A stretch of DNA of 5,250 nucleotides from an uncultured Oscillospiraceae bacterium (lineage in GTDB: Bacteria > Bacillota > Clostridia > Oscillospirales > Oscillospiraceae), in NCBI GenBank assembly GCA_934561175.1, contig CAKTFW010000055.1, forward strand, positions 1 to 5,250, read 5' to 3'. Made by a program: the position numbers and the translations under genes. Position 1 is the first letter of the stretch, and every line of letters begins with the position of its first letter. A model generated the notes under the pieces. The model worked only from the letters and a program-made list of their open reading frames with translations. It was not told the origin of the DNA and made no database searches. Below, piece after piece: positions 1-5,250 of this stretch.

Positions 1-2
1 CG

Positions 3-392
3 ACAGAAATGGGATCACTTTACCATCAGATTTCACTGAAGCTTGGCGTTTCAGACAGCGTTGGCACGGTGTTGTATGCAATTTACGATGCCGGAAATGT
101 GTGCTTGCTCAGTGATATTTATAAAAAGTCTGGTATCAGCAAACAGACCATTCACTCTGCGATTCGCAGCTTGGAAGCGAACGGAATCCTGTATCTGGAA
201 TCGTATAGCGGGAGAGCCAAGCGGGTTGTTTTGACAGATCTGGGCAAAGAATATGTACAGAAGACAGCGGAACAGATCTACCGGGCGGAAATGGACGCCT
301 TTGAAACCTGGACAGAAGCGGAAATCAGTACTTATATTCGGTTGATGGGAAAATATGTGGCCTGTTTTCGCCAGAAGGTTCAAAATTTGTAA
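3..392 (+). CDS. MarR-family transcriptional regulator (5' end cut by window edge)
   Basis: This is a winged-helix DNA-binding regulator of the MarR family, dimeric in known members, and probably the local repressor of the exporter gene that follows. Numbering from the Met at position 9, the helix-turn-helix spans about residues 36-61, with DIYKKSGISKQTIHSAIRSL as its core. The wing follows at 62-83 and carries the family signature SGRAKRVVLTDLG. The helices at about 85-125 would form the dimer interface. From that Met the protein is 127 residues, shorter than the usual 140-150. No ribosome binding site lies in the eight bases upstream, and the frame stays open to the edge (codons ACA GAA before ATG). 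The true start is therefore probably outside the window, with some 10-20 residues missing. The stop at 390-392 lies 14 bases before the MATE start. The family call is firm; the ligand and target operator cannot be read from sequence. Confidence 0.88.
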   Translation, partial: TEMGSLYHQISLKLGVSDSVGTVLYAIYDAGNVCLLSDIYKKSGISKQTIHSAIRSLEANGILYLESYSGRAKRVVLTDLGKEYVQKTAEQIYRAEMDAFETWTEAEISTYIRLMGKYVACFRQKVQNL

Positions 393-406
393 TATCGGAG
401 GCACTT

Positions 407-1741
407 ATGCGCATTCAACTTTCCGACCATTTTACCTATCGGATTTTATTAAGATTTACCCTGCCGACCATTGCGATGATGATTTTCACCTCAATTTACG
501 GCGTGGTAGATGGCTTTTTTGTGTCAAATTTTGCAGGAAAAACGCCTTTTGCAGCGGTGAATCTCATTATGCCGGTTCTGATGATTTTGGGAACGGTTGG
601 CTTTATGTTTGGCACAGGCGGTACGGCACTGGTTGCTAAAACCTACGGAGAGGGAAAGCCGGAACTGGCCAATCGTTATTTTTCCCTGTTCGCGTATATC
701 ACTTTTGCAATTGGCTTGGTACTGTCAATTTTGGGCATGATTTTCATTCGCCCGATTGCATCTGCATTGAACGCGGAGGGCGCGTTGCTGGATGACTGCG
801 TACTCTATGCGCGCATTATTTTAATTGCACTGCCGTTTTATGTACTGCAGGTGCTGTTCCAGAGCTTTTTTGTGGCGGCTGAAAAACCGCAGCTTGGTCT
901 GGTGGTGACGGTTTCTTCTGGCGTTACCAATATGGTGCTGGATGCTGTTCTTGTTTTGCTACTTCCGCAGGAGTGGAAACTGGCTGGTGCTGCGGTTGCG
1001 ACGATGGTGGCGCAGATGGTTGGTGGAGTGATCCCACTGATCTACTTTTTTCGGGAAAATGACAGCATTCTGCGCCTTGGAAAGACGACTTTTCAGGGAA
1101 AAGCAATTTTGCAGGCTTGCACCAATGGTTCTTCAGAGTTTATGAGCAATATCTCTATGAGCATTGTGGGAATCCTGTATAATCTGCAATTACTGAAATA
1201 TGCCGGGGAAAATGGTATTGCAGCCTACGGCGTTATGATGTATGTCAGTATGATCTTTGCTGCAGTATTTATTGGCTTTTCTGTTGGCGCAGCGCCGATT
1301 ATCAGTTATCATGATGGTGCGAAACACTATCAGGAACTTAAATGCCTGCTCCGGGAGAGTCTGACCCTGGTTGGAATTTTCGGAATTGTGATGGTGATTG
1401 CGGCAGAACTGTTATCCGCGCCGCTTTCCAAAATTTTTGTTGGATATGATGCAGAGCTGTTGGAATTGACGGTTTCTGGTTTCCGGACATTTGCGCTGTC
1501 TTTCCTCTTTATGGGATTTGGTATTTTTTCTTCCAGCTTTTTTACGGCGCTCAATGATGGTGTGACATCGGCGTTTATTTCGTTTCTGCGATCGTTAGTC
1601 TTTGAAAGTGCCTGCATTCTGCTGCTGCCGCGTATTCTTGGAATCGGTGGCATCTGGCTGTCCGTTGTTGTAGCGGAAGGACTGGCTGTGGTACTGGCAG
1701 TGGCGTTCCTGATTGGAAAACGGGCAAAGTATCACTACTGA
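407..1741 (+). CDS. MATE-family multidrug efflux transporter (MepA-like)
   Basis: This is a cytoplasmic-membrane antiporter of the MATE family, which exports cationic drugs or metabolites in exchange for Na+ or H+. The 444 residues are the normal family length and contain about twelve hydrophobic segments, roughly at 14-36, 47-71, 91-113, 131-155, 163-186, 191-214, 235-258, 268-296, 316-338, 356-380, 386-408 and 413-436. Visible family features are an acidic residue in the first helix (D35 in GVVDGFFVS), the loop YGEGKPELANR at 80-90, AAEKPQLG at 157-164, and N175/D179 in TNMVLDAVLV. The run SSEFMSNISMSIV (242-254) followed by YAGENGIAAYGVMMYV resembles the MepA branch. GGAGG at 397-401, five bases ahead of the ATG, supports this start. 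The gene sits directly behind a marR-type gene, as mepA follows mepR in Staphylococcus aureus, so repression relieved by drugs is likely. The substrate is unknown. No terminator hairpin follows the stop. Confidence 0.93.
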   Translation: MRIQLSDHFTYRILLRFTLPTIAMMIFTSIYGVVDGFFVSNFAGKTPFAAVNLIMPVLMILGTVGFMFGTGGTALVAKTYGEGKPELANRYFSLFAYITFAIGLVLSILGMIFIRPIASALNAEGALLDDCVLYARIILIALPFYVLQVLFQSFFVAAEKPQLGLVVTVSSGVTNMVLDAVLVLLLPQEWKLAGAAVATMVAQMVGGVIPLIYFFRENDSILRLGKTTFQGKAILQACTNGSSEFMSNISMSIVGILYNLQLLKYAGENGIAAYGVMMYVSMIFAAVFIGFSVGAAPIISYHDGAKHYQELKCLLRESLTLVGIFGIVMVIAAELLSAPLSKIFVGYDAELLELTVSGFRTFALSFLFMGFGIFSSSFFTALNDGVTSAFISFLRSLVFESACILLLPRILGIGGIWLSVVVAEGLAVVLAVAFLIGKRAKYHY

Positions 1742-1768
1742 CTGCGGAAAGAAAGCCGGAATCTTGTA

Positions 1769-1797
1769 TTGACAAACTTTGACTCGCGCATTAAAAT
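1769..1797 (+). promoter_or_regulatory. Sigma-A type promoter of the alaS T-box transcript
   Basis: A perfect -35 box TTGACA (1769-1774) is separated by 17 bases from TAAAAT (1792-1797), one mismatch from the -10 consensus. Transcription should start near 1803-1806, just before the first base-paired segment of the T-box leader. The promoter begins 27 bases after the MATE stop codon. Its near-consensus quality fits a leader controlled after initiation by attenuation rather than by a weak promoter. It was recognised by pattern only; no start site has been mapped. Confidence 0.8.
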
Positions 1798-1978
1798 AAT
1801 AAATAATATGCGATCGACGATGAGAAAACGAGCTTCGCAGAGCAGCCCACAGCGAGGAGAGAATGGTGTAAGCTCTCCGGTTGGCGGCGGAGCGGCCATT
1901 TTGGAGTCAGTTTCCGAGAGGAAACCGCCCCATCCACGTTAGCGGATGCAATGAGATGCCCTGTGCGCGGGGCAAATC

Positions 1979-2014
1979 AGGGTGGTACCGCGGAGTCGAT
2001 TTTGCTCCGCCCCT
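1979..2014 (+). promoter_or_regulatory. T-box antiterminator helix
   Basis: AGGG (1979-1982) pairs with CCCT (2011-2014), and GCGGAG (1990-1995) pairs with CTCCGC (2005-2010). These two helices flank the seven-base bulge TGGTACC (1983-1989), the canonical T-box arrangement. The first four bulge bases would pair with the free ACCA end of uncharged tRNA. The 3' half of this helix is the same stretch that forms the 5' arm of the terminator, so the two structures exclude each other. All ten pairs are Watson-Crick. Confidence 0.92.
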
Positions 2015-2041
2015 GAGTTTCAGGGGCGGAGTTTACTTTTT
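2005..2041 (+). terminator. T-box regulated intrinsic terminator
   Basis: An 11-pair, GC-rich stem joins 2005-2015 to 2021-2031 with the loop AGTTT (2016-2020). It is followed by the T-rich run TTTACTTTTT at 2032-2041. This is the default OFF structure of the alaS leader and ends 20 bases before the alaS start codon. The alaS ribosome binding site at 2046-2051 lies outside the hairpin, so control should be transcriptional rather than translational. It may also stop transcripts coming from the MATE gene. Confidence 0.93.
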
Positions 2042-2061
2042 CTATAAGGAGTTTGAGATCC

Positions 2062-4728
2062 ATGCCCAAGAATTATGGTGTGAACGAACTGCGTGAGATG
2101 TTTCTATCCTTTTTTGAATCTAAGGGACATCTGCGCCTTCCTAGCTTTTCCCTGATCCCGCAGAATGATGCATCGCTGCTGCTGATCAATTCCGGTATGG
2201 CACCGATGAAGCCTTTCTTTACAGGGGAGCAGGAGCCTCCGCGGCATCGCGTTTGTACCTGCCAGAAGTGTATCCGTACCGGTGATATTGAGAATATCGG
2301 TCATACGGCGCGGCACGGCACCTATTTTGAGATGCTGGGAAACTTCTCCTTTGGCGACTATTTTAAGAATGAGGCCATTCATTGGGCTTGGGAATTTTTG
2401 ACGAGTCCGGACTGGGTTGGTCTGGATCCCGCGCGCCTGTATCCTTCTGTTTTTGCAGGAAATGAGACGACACCTGCCGATGAAGAGGCATTCCGAATCT
2501 GGAATGAAGAAATTGGCGTTCCGGCAGACCACATTTTCAAGTTCGGTAAAGAGGACAACTTCTGGGAGCATGGCTCCGGTCCGTGCGGCCCGTGCTCCGA
2601 GATTTATTATGACCGCGGCGAAAAATATGGCTGCGGCAAACCCGGCTGCACAGTGGGCTGCGATTGTGACCGGTATATGGAAGTCTGGAATGTTGTCTTC
2701 TCGCAGTTTGACAATGACGGCAACAATAATTACACAGAACTGAAGCAAAAGAACATCGATACGGGCATGGGCCTGGAGCGCCTTGCAGTGGTGTGCCAGG
2801 ATGTTGATTCCCTGTTCGATGTGGATACGGTGATGAATATCACCAATAAGGTCTCGGAAATTACGCACGCGCACTATGGCGAGAGCCGGGAGCGTGATAT
2901 TTCGCTGCGCGTGATTACGGACCATATTCGGTCTGCCACTTTTATGATCTGCGATGGTGTTTTGCCTTCCAACGAAGGCCGCGGCTATGTGCTGCGCCGC
3001 TTGCTGCGCCGGGCAGCTCGCCACGGTAAGCTGTTGGGCGTGAATGATCCGTTCCTGTACGAGGTTTGCGATACCGTCATTCATGAAAATGAAGGGCACT
3101 ATCCGGAGTTGCGGGAACGGCAGGCTTACATCACTAAGGTCATCCGCGTGGAGGAAGAGAACTTCGCAAAGACGATCGACGGCGGTCTGAAGATTTTTAA
3201 TGAATTGCTCAGCGGCCATCAGGAAAAGGGTGAGAAGACTTTCTCCGGCGCGGACGCATTTAAGCTGTATGACACCTACGGTTTCCCAATCGACTTGACC
3301 ATTGAAATGGTGGAAGAGCAGGGAATGCAGGTGGATATTGACGAGTTCCATAAGCAGATGGAAGAGCAGCGTGTGCGCGCACGCAAAGCGCGTGAGGCGT
3401 TGGGAGACCTTGGCTGGGCCGGCGTGGAATTTGGTAAAGATGTACCGGCAACCGAATTTGTCGGTTATGATCATATGGAAATTTCCGACGCAAAGGTTGT
3501 TGCGCTGGTGGTTGAGAATGAGCAGGCAGAGGAGCTGATGCCTGGTGTTGAAGGCATTGTAGTGCTCGATCATACGACCTTCTACGCAGAGATGGGCGGT
3601 CAGGTGGCAGACCATGGCGTTATTACGGCGAACGGCGCCACCTTTGTGGTTACGGATGTGCAGAAAAACAAGGGCGGAAAATATATGCACTATGGTACCA
3701 TGACCGGCGGCGTCTTGAAGATTGGAGATACGGTGTCGGCCAGCGTTGACATTGAGCGCCGTAAGGCCATTATGCGTGCGCATAGTGCGACACATCTGCT
3801 GGATGCGGCACTGAAAAAAGTCCTGGGCGATCATGTCCATCAGGCCGGTTCTTTGGTAGAGCCGGATCGCCTGCGATTTGACTTTACCCATTTTGAAGCG
3901 ATTACGCCGGAGCAGCTTGCGGAGATTGATCAGGTAGTCAACGATGCAATTTTGGAGGGTTACCCGGTTGTGACAGAAGTCCTGCCGATTGAAGAGGCAA
4001 AGAAAAAAGGCGCTGTCGCGATGTTCGGTGAAAAGTACGGCGAGGTTGTCCGTGTGGTAGAAATGGGCGATTTCTCAATAGAATTCTGTGGCGGTACCCA
4101 TTTGGACAACACTGCAAAGGCTGGATCTTTCCGGATTAAATCTGAGGCATCGGTTGCGTCCGGCGTACGCCGGATTGAGGCAACGGTAGGTAAGCTGACG
4201 CTGAAGTCGGTCAATAGAAATCAGCAGATGCTGTTCCATGCTGCACGGATGCTGAAGACGACGCCGGGTGACCTGGAGAACAAAATTGATCAGCAGTTGA
4301 CGGAAATGAAGCAGTTGCGCCATGATCTGGAGAAATTAAAAACGGCGGCGTCGTTGGGCGAAGTGCAGCAGTTCCTGGCTTCTGCAAAAGAAGTGGCTGG
4401 GGTGAAAGTTTTCACTGCGGTTCGGAATCAGGTAGAGGCCAACGAACTGCGTCAAATGGGTGACTTCCTGCGAGACAGAGAGCCGAACATTGTGGCAGTG
4501 CTGGCATCTGTGAAAGATGAGAAGATTACCTTCCTGGCAATTTGCGGTAAGGAAGCGGTTGCAAAAGGCTTGAAGGCTGGCGAAATTATCCGCAATGTTA
4601 CGGCAATGTGCGGTGGCAAGGGCGGCGGAAAGCCGGATTCTGCAATGGGCGGCGGTAATGATGTGCTGAAGCTGGACAATGCGCTGGCAACCGTAGACGA
4701 CTATGTTGCAGAACGGCTGAAGGGCTGA
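2062..4728 (+). CDS. alaS: Alanyl-tRNA synthetase (AlaRS)
   Basis: This cytoplasmic class II synthetase charges tRNA-Ala with alanine and hydrolyses mischarged Ser- or Gly-tRNA-Ala. At 888 residues it is full length. The catalytic domain is about 1-245, with motif 2 around RHGTYFEMLGNFSFGDYF (84-101) and motif 3 in DTGMGLERLA (233-242). The tRNA-recognition helical region follows, including GRGYVLRRLLRRAARHGKLL (306-325). The editing domain (about 465-715) has GGQ (512-514) and both halves of the zinc site, HSATH (H574, H578) and CGGTH (C676, H680). The C-Ala region has a probable coiled coil near 738-762 and the glycine-rich GGKGGGKPDSAMGGG (851-865). A Cys-rich insertion, CGKPGCTVGCDC, is at 191-202. 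The ATG at 2062 is preferred because AAGGAG (2046-2051) lies ten bases upstream and the protein then begins MPKNYG. The in-frame TTG at 2053 is only one base from that site. Expression is gated by the T-box leader. No inactivating change was seen. Confidence 0.98.
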   Translation: MPKNYGVNELREMFLSFFESKGHLRLPSFSLIPQNDASLLLINSGMAPMKPFFTGEQEPPRHRVCTCQKCIRTGDIENIGHTARHGTYFEMLGNFSFGDYFKNEAIHWAWEFLTSPDWVGLDPARLYPSVFAGNETTPADEEAFRIWNEEIGVPADHIFKFGKEDNFWEHGSGPCGPCSEIYYDRGEKYGCGKPGCTVGCDCDRYMEVWNVVFSQFDNDGNNNYTELKQKNIDTGMGLERLAVVCQDVDSLFDVDTVMNITNKVSEITHAHYGESRERDISLRVITDHIRSATFMICDGVLPSNEGRGYVLRRLLRRAARHGKLLGVNDPFLYEVCDTVIHENEGHYPELRERQAYITKVIRVEEENFAKTIDGGLKIFNELLSGHQEKGEKTFSGADAFKLYDTYGFPIDLTIEMVEEQGMQVDIDEFHKQMEEQRVRARKAREALGDLGWAGVEFGKDVPATEFVGYDHMEISDAKVVALVVENEQAEELMPGVEGIVVLDHTTFYAEMGGQVADHGVITANGATFVVTDVQKNKGGKYMHYGTMTGGVLKIGDTVSASVDIERRKAIMRAHSATHLLDAALKKVLGDHVHQAGSLVEPDRLRFDFTHFEAITPEQLAEIDQVVNDAILEGYPVVTEVLPIEEAKKKGAVAMFGEKYGEVVRVVEMGDFSIEFCGGTHLDNTAKAGSFRIKSEASVASGVRRIEATVGKLTLKSVNRNQQMLFHAARMLKTTPGDLENKIDQQLTEMKQLRHDLEKLKTAASLGEVQQFLASAKEVAGVKVFTAVRNQVEANELRQMGDFLRDREPNIVAVLASVKDEKITFLAICGKEAVAKGLKAGEIIRNVTAMCGGKGGGKPDSAMGGGNDVLKLDNALATVDDYVAERLKG

Positions 4729-4743
4729 GAAAGGAGCGGAACA

Positions 4744-5082
4744 ATGGAAGATTGTCTGTTTTGTAAGATTATTGCGGGGGAAATCCCTTCAAAAAAAGTA
4801 TATGAAGACGAACAGTGTTACGCTTTTTATGATATTGAGCCACTTGCACCAATGCACTTCCTGGTTGTCCCAAAGGTTCACTTGCGTTCTGCTGCGGAAG
4901 TTACCGAGGGGCAGGCTGCTGTGGTTGGCCATACCTATGCGGTGATTGCCAAACTGGCCAGGGAACTTGGATTTGAAACAGGTTACCGAGTTGTCACAAA
5001 TGTTGGTACCCTGGCCGGACAAACTGTGCAACACCTGCACTTCCATGTCCTCTCCGGCAAGCAGCTGGGCGCATTTAATTGA
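4744..5082 (+). CDS. HIT-family nucleotide hydrolase (HinT/HINT-like)
   Basis: This is a small cytoplasmic histidine-triad hydrolase. Characterised HINT enzymes are dimers that split AMP from amine-linked substrates such as aminoacyl-adenylates and phosphoramidates. The triad is H97-L-H99-F-H101 in QHLHFHVLSGKQLG near the C terminus, with the third His preceding the usual VL. The N terminus CLFCKIIAGEIPSKKVYED carries C4 and C7, which with H46 (PKVH) and H97 could form the zinc site found in many HINT proteins. At 112 residues the length is normal; the tail ends shortly after the triad (GAFN). AAGGAG (4731-4736) stands seven bases before the ATG. The gap after the alaS stop is 15 bases with no terminator, so it should be co-transcribed with alaS under T-box control, and a terminator follows at once. 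The substrate is unknown. I leave the symbol blank because HIT subfamilies are hard to separate by eye. Confidence 0.93.
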   Translation: MEDCLFCKIIAGEIPSKKVYEDEQCYAFYDIEPLAPMHFLVVPKVHLRSAAEVTEGQAAVVGHTYAVIAKLARELGFETGYRVVTNVGTLAGQTVQHLHFHVLSGKQLGAFN

Positions 5083-5088
5083 GCGATT

Positions 5089-5129
5089 GAATCCTCGGAT
5101 CCATACAATCGGATCTGAGGATTCTTTTT
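5089..5129 (+). terminator. Intrinsic terminator of the alaS-HIT unit
   Basis: A 14-pair stem joins 5089-5102 to 5111-5124, with one G-U pair (G5097 with T5116) and the eight-base loop ATACAATC. It is followed by TTTTT (5125-5129). It begins six bases after the HIT stop codon and closes the operon. The opposite strand has no comparable T run beyond the stem, so it should act in one direction only. Confidence 0.92.
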
Positions 5130-5217
5130 CCATTAAGAACTGCATTGTGGCTCCGTATGGTGACAGAAATGGGCGTAAATTGTGCCCGTTTGGTAACATG
5201 TTTGAAGAGGTGATAGG

Positions 5218-5250
5218 ATGTTTTTTCAGCGGTTGAAAGATTTAAGAGAG
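5218..5250 (+). CDS. Start of a probable XRE-family helix-turn-helix regulator (cut by right edge)
   Basis: Only the first 11 codons are present, giving MFFQRLKDLRE. This matches the usual opening helix of XRE/Cro-CI-type repressors, which commonly begin MF-x-x-RLK-x-LRE before the DNA-binding motif. GAGGTGA (5207-5213), a strong match to the ribosome-binding consensus, lies four bases before the ATG, so the start is credible even though the body is missing. The gene follows the terminator at 5089-5129, so it begins a new transcript whose promoter should lie in 5130-5217; I could not identify a convincing one there. The family is an inference from very few residues. Confidence 0.5.
   Translation, partial: MFFQRLKDLRE

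Larger units (their letters stand above)
1808..2042 (+). ncRNA. T-box riboswitch leader, alanine-specific, upstream of alaS
   Basis: This leader RNA senses uncharged tRNA-Ala and controls read-through into alaS. The diagnostic T-box sequence AGGGTGGTACCGCG is at 1979-1992. Stem I runs from GAC 1816-1818 to GTC 1906-1908. It has a kink-turn-like GATGA (1819-1823) opposite GGA (1903-1905), a helix AAAA 1825-1828 with TTTT 1899-1902, and a helix GCTTCGC 1832-1838 with GCGGAGC 1887-1893. The conserved-looking AGCGAG is at 1851-1856, and an apical hairpin pairs GGAGAG 1856-1861 with CTCTCC 1873-1878 around a loop containing ATGGTG. The specifier region has Ala codons GCG (1892-1894) and GCC (1895-1897), the latter followed by the expected purine, A1898. 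Three hairpins follow: 1910-1925 with a GAGA loop, 1931-1948, and 1957-1974. CCGC 1925-1928 can instead pair with GCGG 1942-1945, as in a IIA/B-type pseudoknot. The bulge bases TGGT (1983-1986) can pair with ACCA, the expected end of tRNA-Ala with discriminator A. The structure was paired by eye. Confidence 0.95.

Noticed and set aside
2053..2061. An upstream in-frame TTG start for alaS that would add three residues.
   Set aside because: It is one base from the AAGGAG site, too close for initiation. The ATG at 2062 has workable spacing and gives the usual AlaRS N terminus.
1881..2096. A 71-codon open frame on the + strand through the T-box leader, from a TTG.
   Set aside because: It runs through the structured T-box and terminator, has a poor start context and overlaps the alaS start. 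The bases are fully explained as regulatory RNA.
2104..3891. A 595-codon open reading frame on the minus strand inside alaS.
   Set aside because: It lies wholly opposite a highly conserved, intact alaS. Its translation shows no domain I recognise and no ribosome binding site was evident. Long antisense frames are a common by-product of codon bias in the sense gene.
5133..5161. A possible promoter for the XRE-like gene: TTAAGA, 17 bases, TATGGT.
   Set aside because: Each box matches consensus at only four of six positions. This is too weak to call without start-site data.
5162..5173. GACAGAAATGGG occurs both here and at positions 2-13.
   Set aside because: One 12-base match within a window of this size is about what chance gives. 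The flanks do not match, and the first copy lies inside a coding region.
4789..5199. A 136-codon minus-strand frame opposite the HIT gene and the following intergenic stretch.
   Set aside because: It covers the conserved HIT coding sequence on the other strand and includes the terminator stem. No ribosome binding site or family resemblance was seen.
4946..5236. A 96-codon + strand frame running across the end of the HIT gene, its terminator and the next start.
   Set aside because: It overlaps the HIT gene's conserved triad in another frame and passes through a strong intrinsic terminator. The protein shows no recognisable feature.

Overview
The window looks like ordinary chromosomal DNA of a gut-type clostridium. 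I infer Clostridia, perhaps the Oscillospirales/Ruminococcaceae side. The evidence is strong AGGAG-type ribosome binding sites, a T-box riboswitch ahead of a tRNA synthetase gene, a Cys-rich insertion in AlaRS of a kind I associate with clostridia, and moderate base composition. All genes are on the + strand. The genus cannot be fixed from sequence reading alone.

Layout. (1) Positions 1-392 hold the 3' part of a MarR-family regulator gene that is cut by the left edge. (2) Positions 407-1741 hold a complete MATE-family multidrug exporter gene, 14 bases downstream and almost certainly in the same transcript; this is the arrangement of mepR-mepA. (3) Positions 1742-2061 carry no gene. They hold a near-consensus sigma-A promoter (TTGACA, 17 bases, TAAAAT) and a complete alanine-type T-box leader with Stem I, central hairpins, an antiterminator and an overlapping intrinsic terminator. 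(4) Positions 2062-4728 hold alaS, full-length alanyl-tRNA synthetase with catalytic, editing and C-Ala domains. (5) Positions 4744-5082 hold a HIT-family (HinT-like) nucleotide hydrolase gene, 15 bases after alaS with its own ribosome binding site. (6) A strong intrinsic terminator at 5089-5129 closes the alaS-HIT unit. (7) A new gene begins at 5218 and runs off the right edge; its first 11 residues resemble the start of an XRE-type repressor.

How they work together. There are two independent modules. The MarR/MATE pair is a drug-responsive efflux unit whose promoter lies outside the window. The alaS-HIT unit is switched by charging of tRNA-Ala. Uncharged tRNA-Ala should bind the leader, stabilise the antiterminator at 1979-2014 and let polymerase read into alaS and the HIT gene; when charging is adequate, the hairpin at 2005-2031 terminates transcription. 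I see no terminator between the MATE gene and the T-box promoter, so read-through from the efflux unit probably ends at the T-box terminator too.

I found no mobile element, CRISPR array, RNA gene other than the T-box leader, or credible undescribed system. The points most worth a second look are the tandem Ala codons in the specifier region and the placing of a HinT-like enzyme under alanine T-box control.
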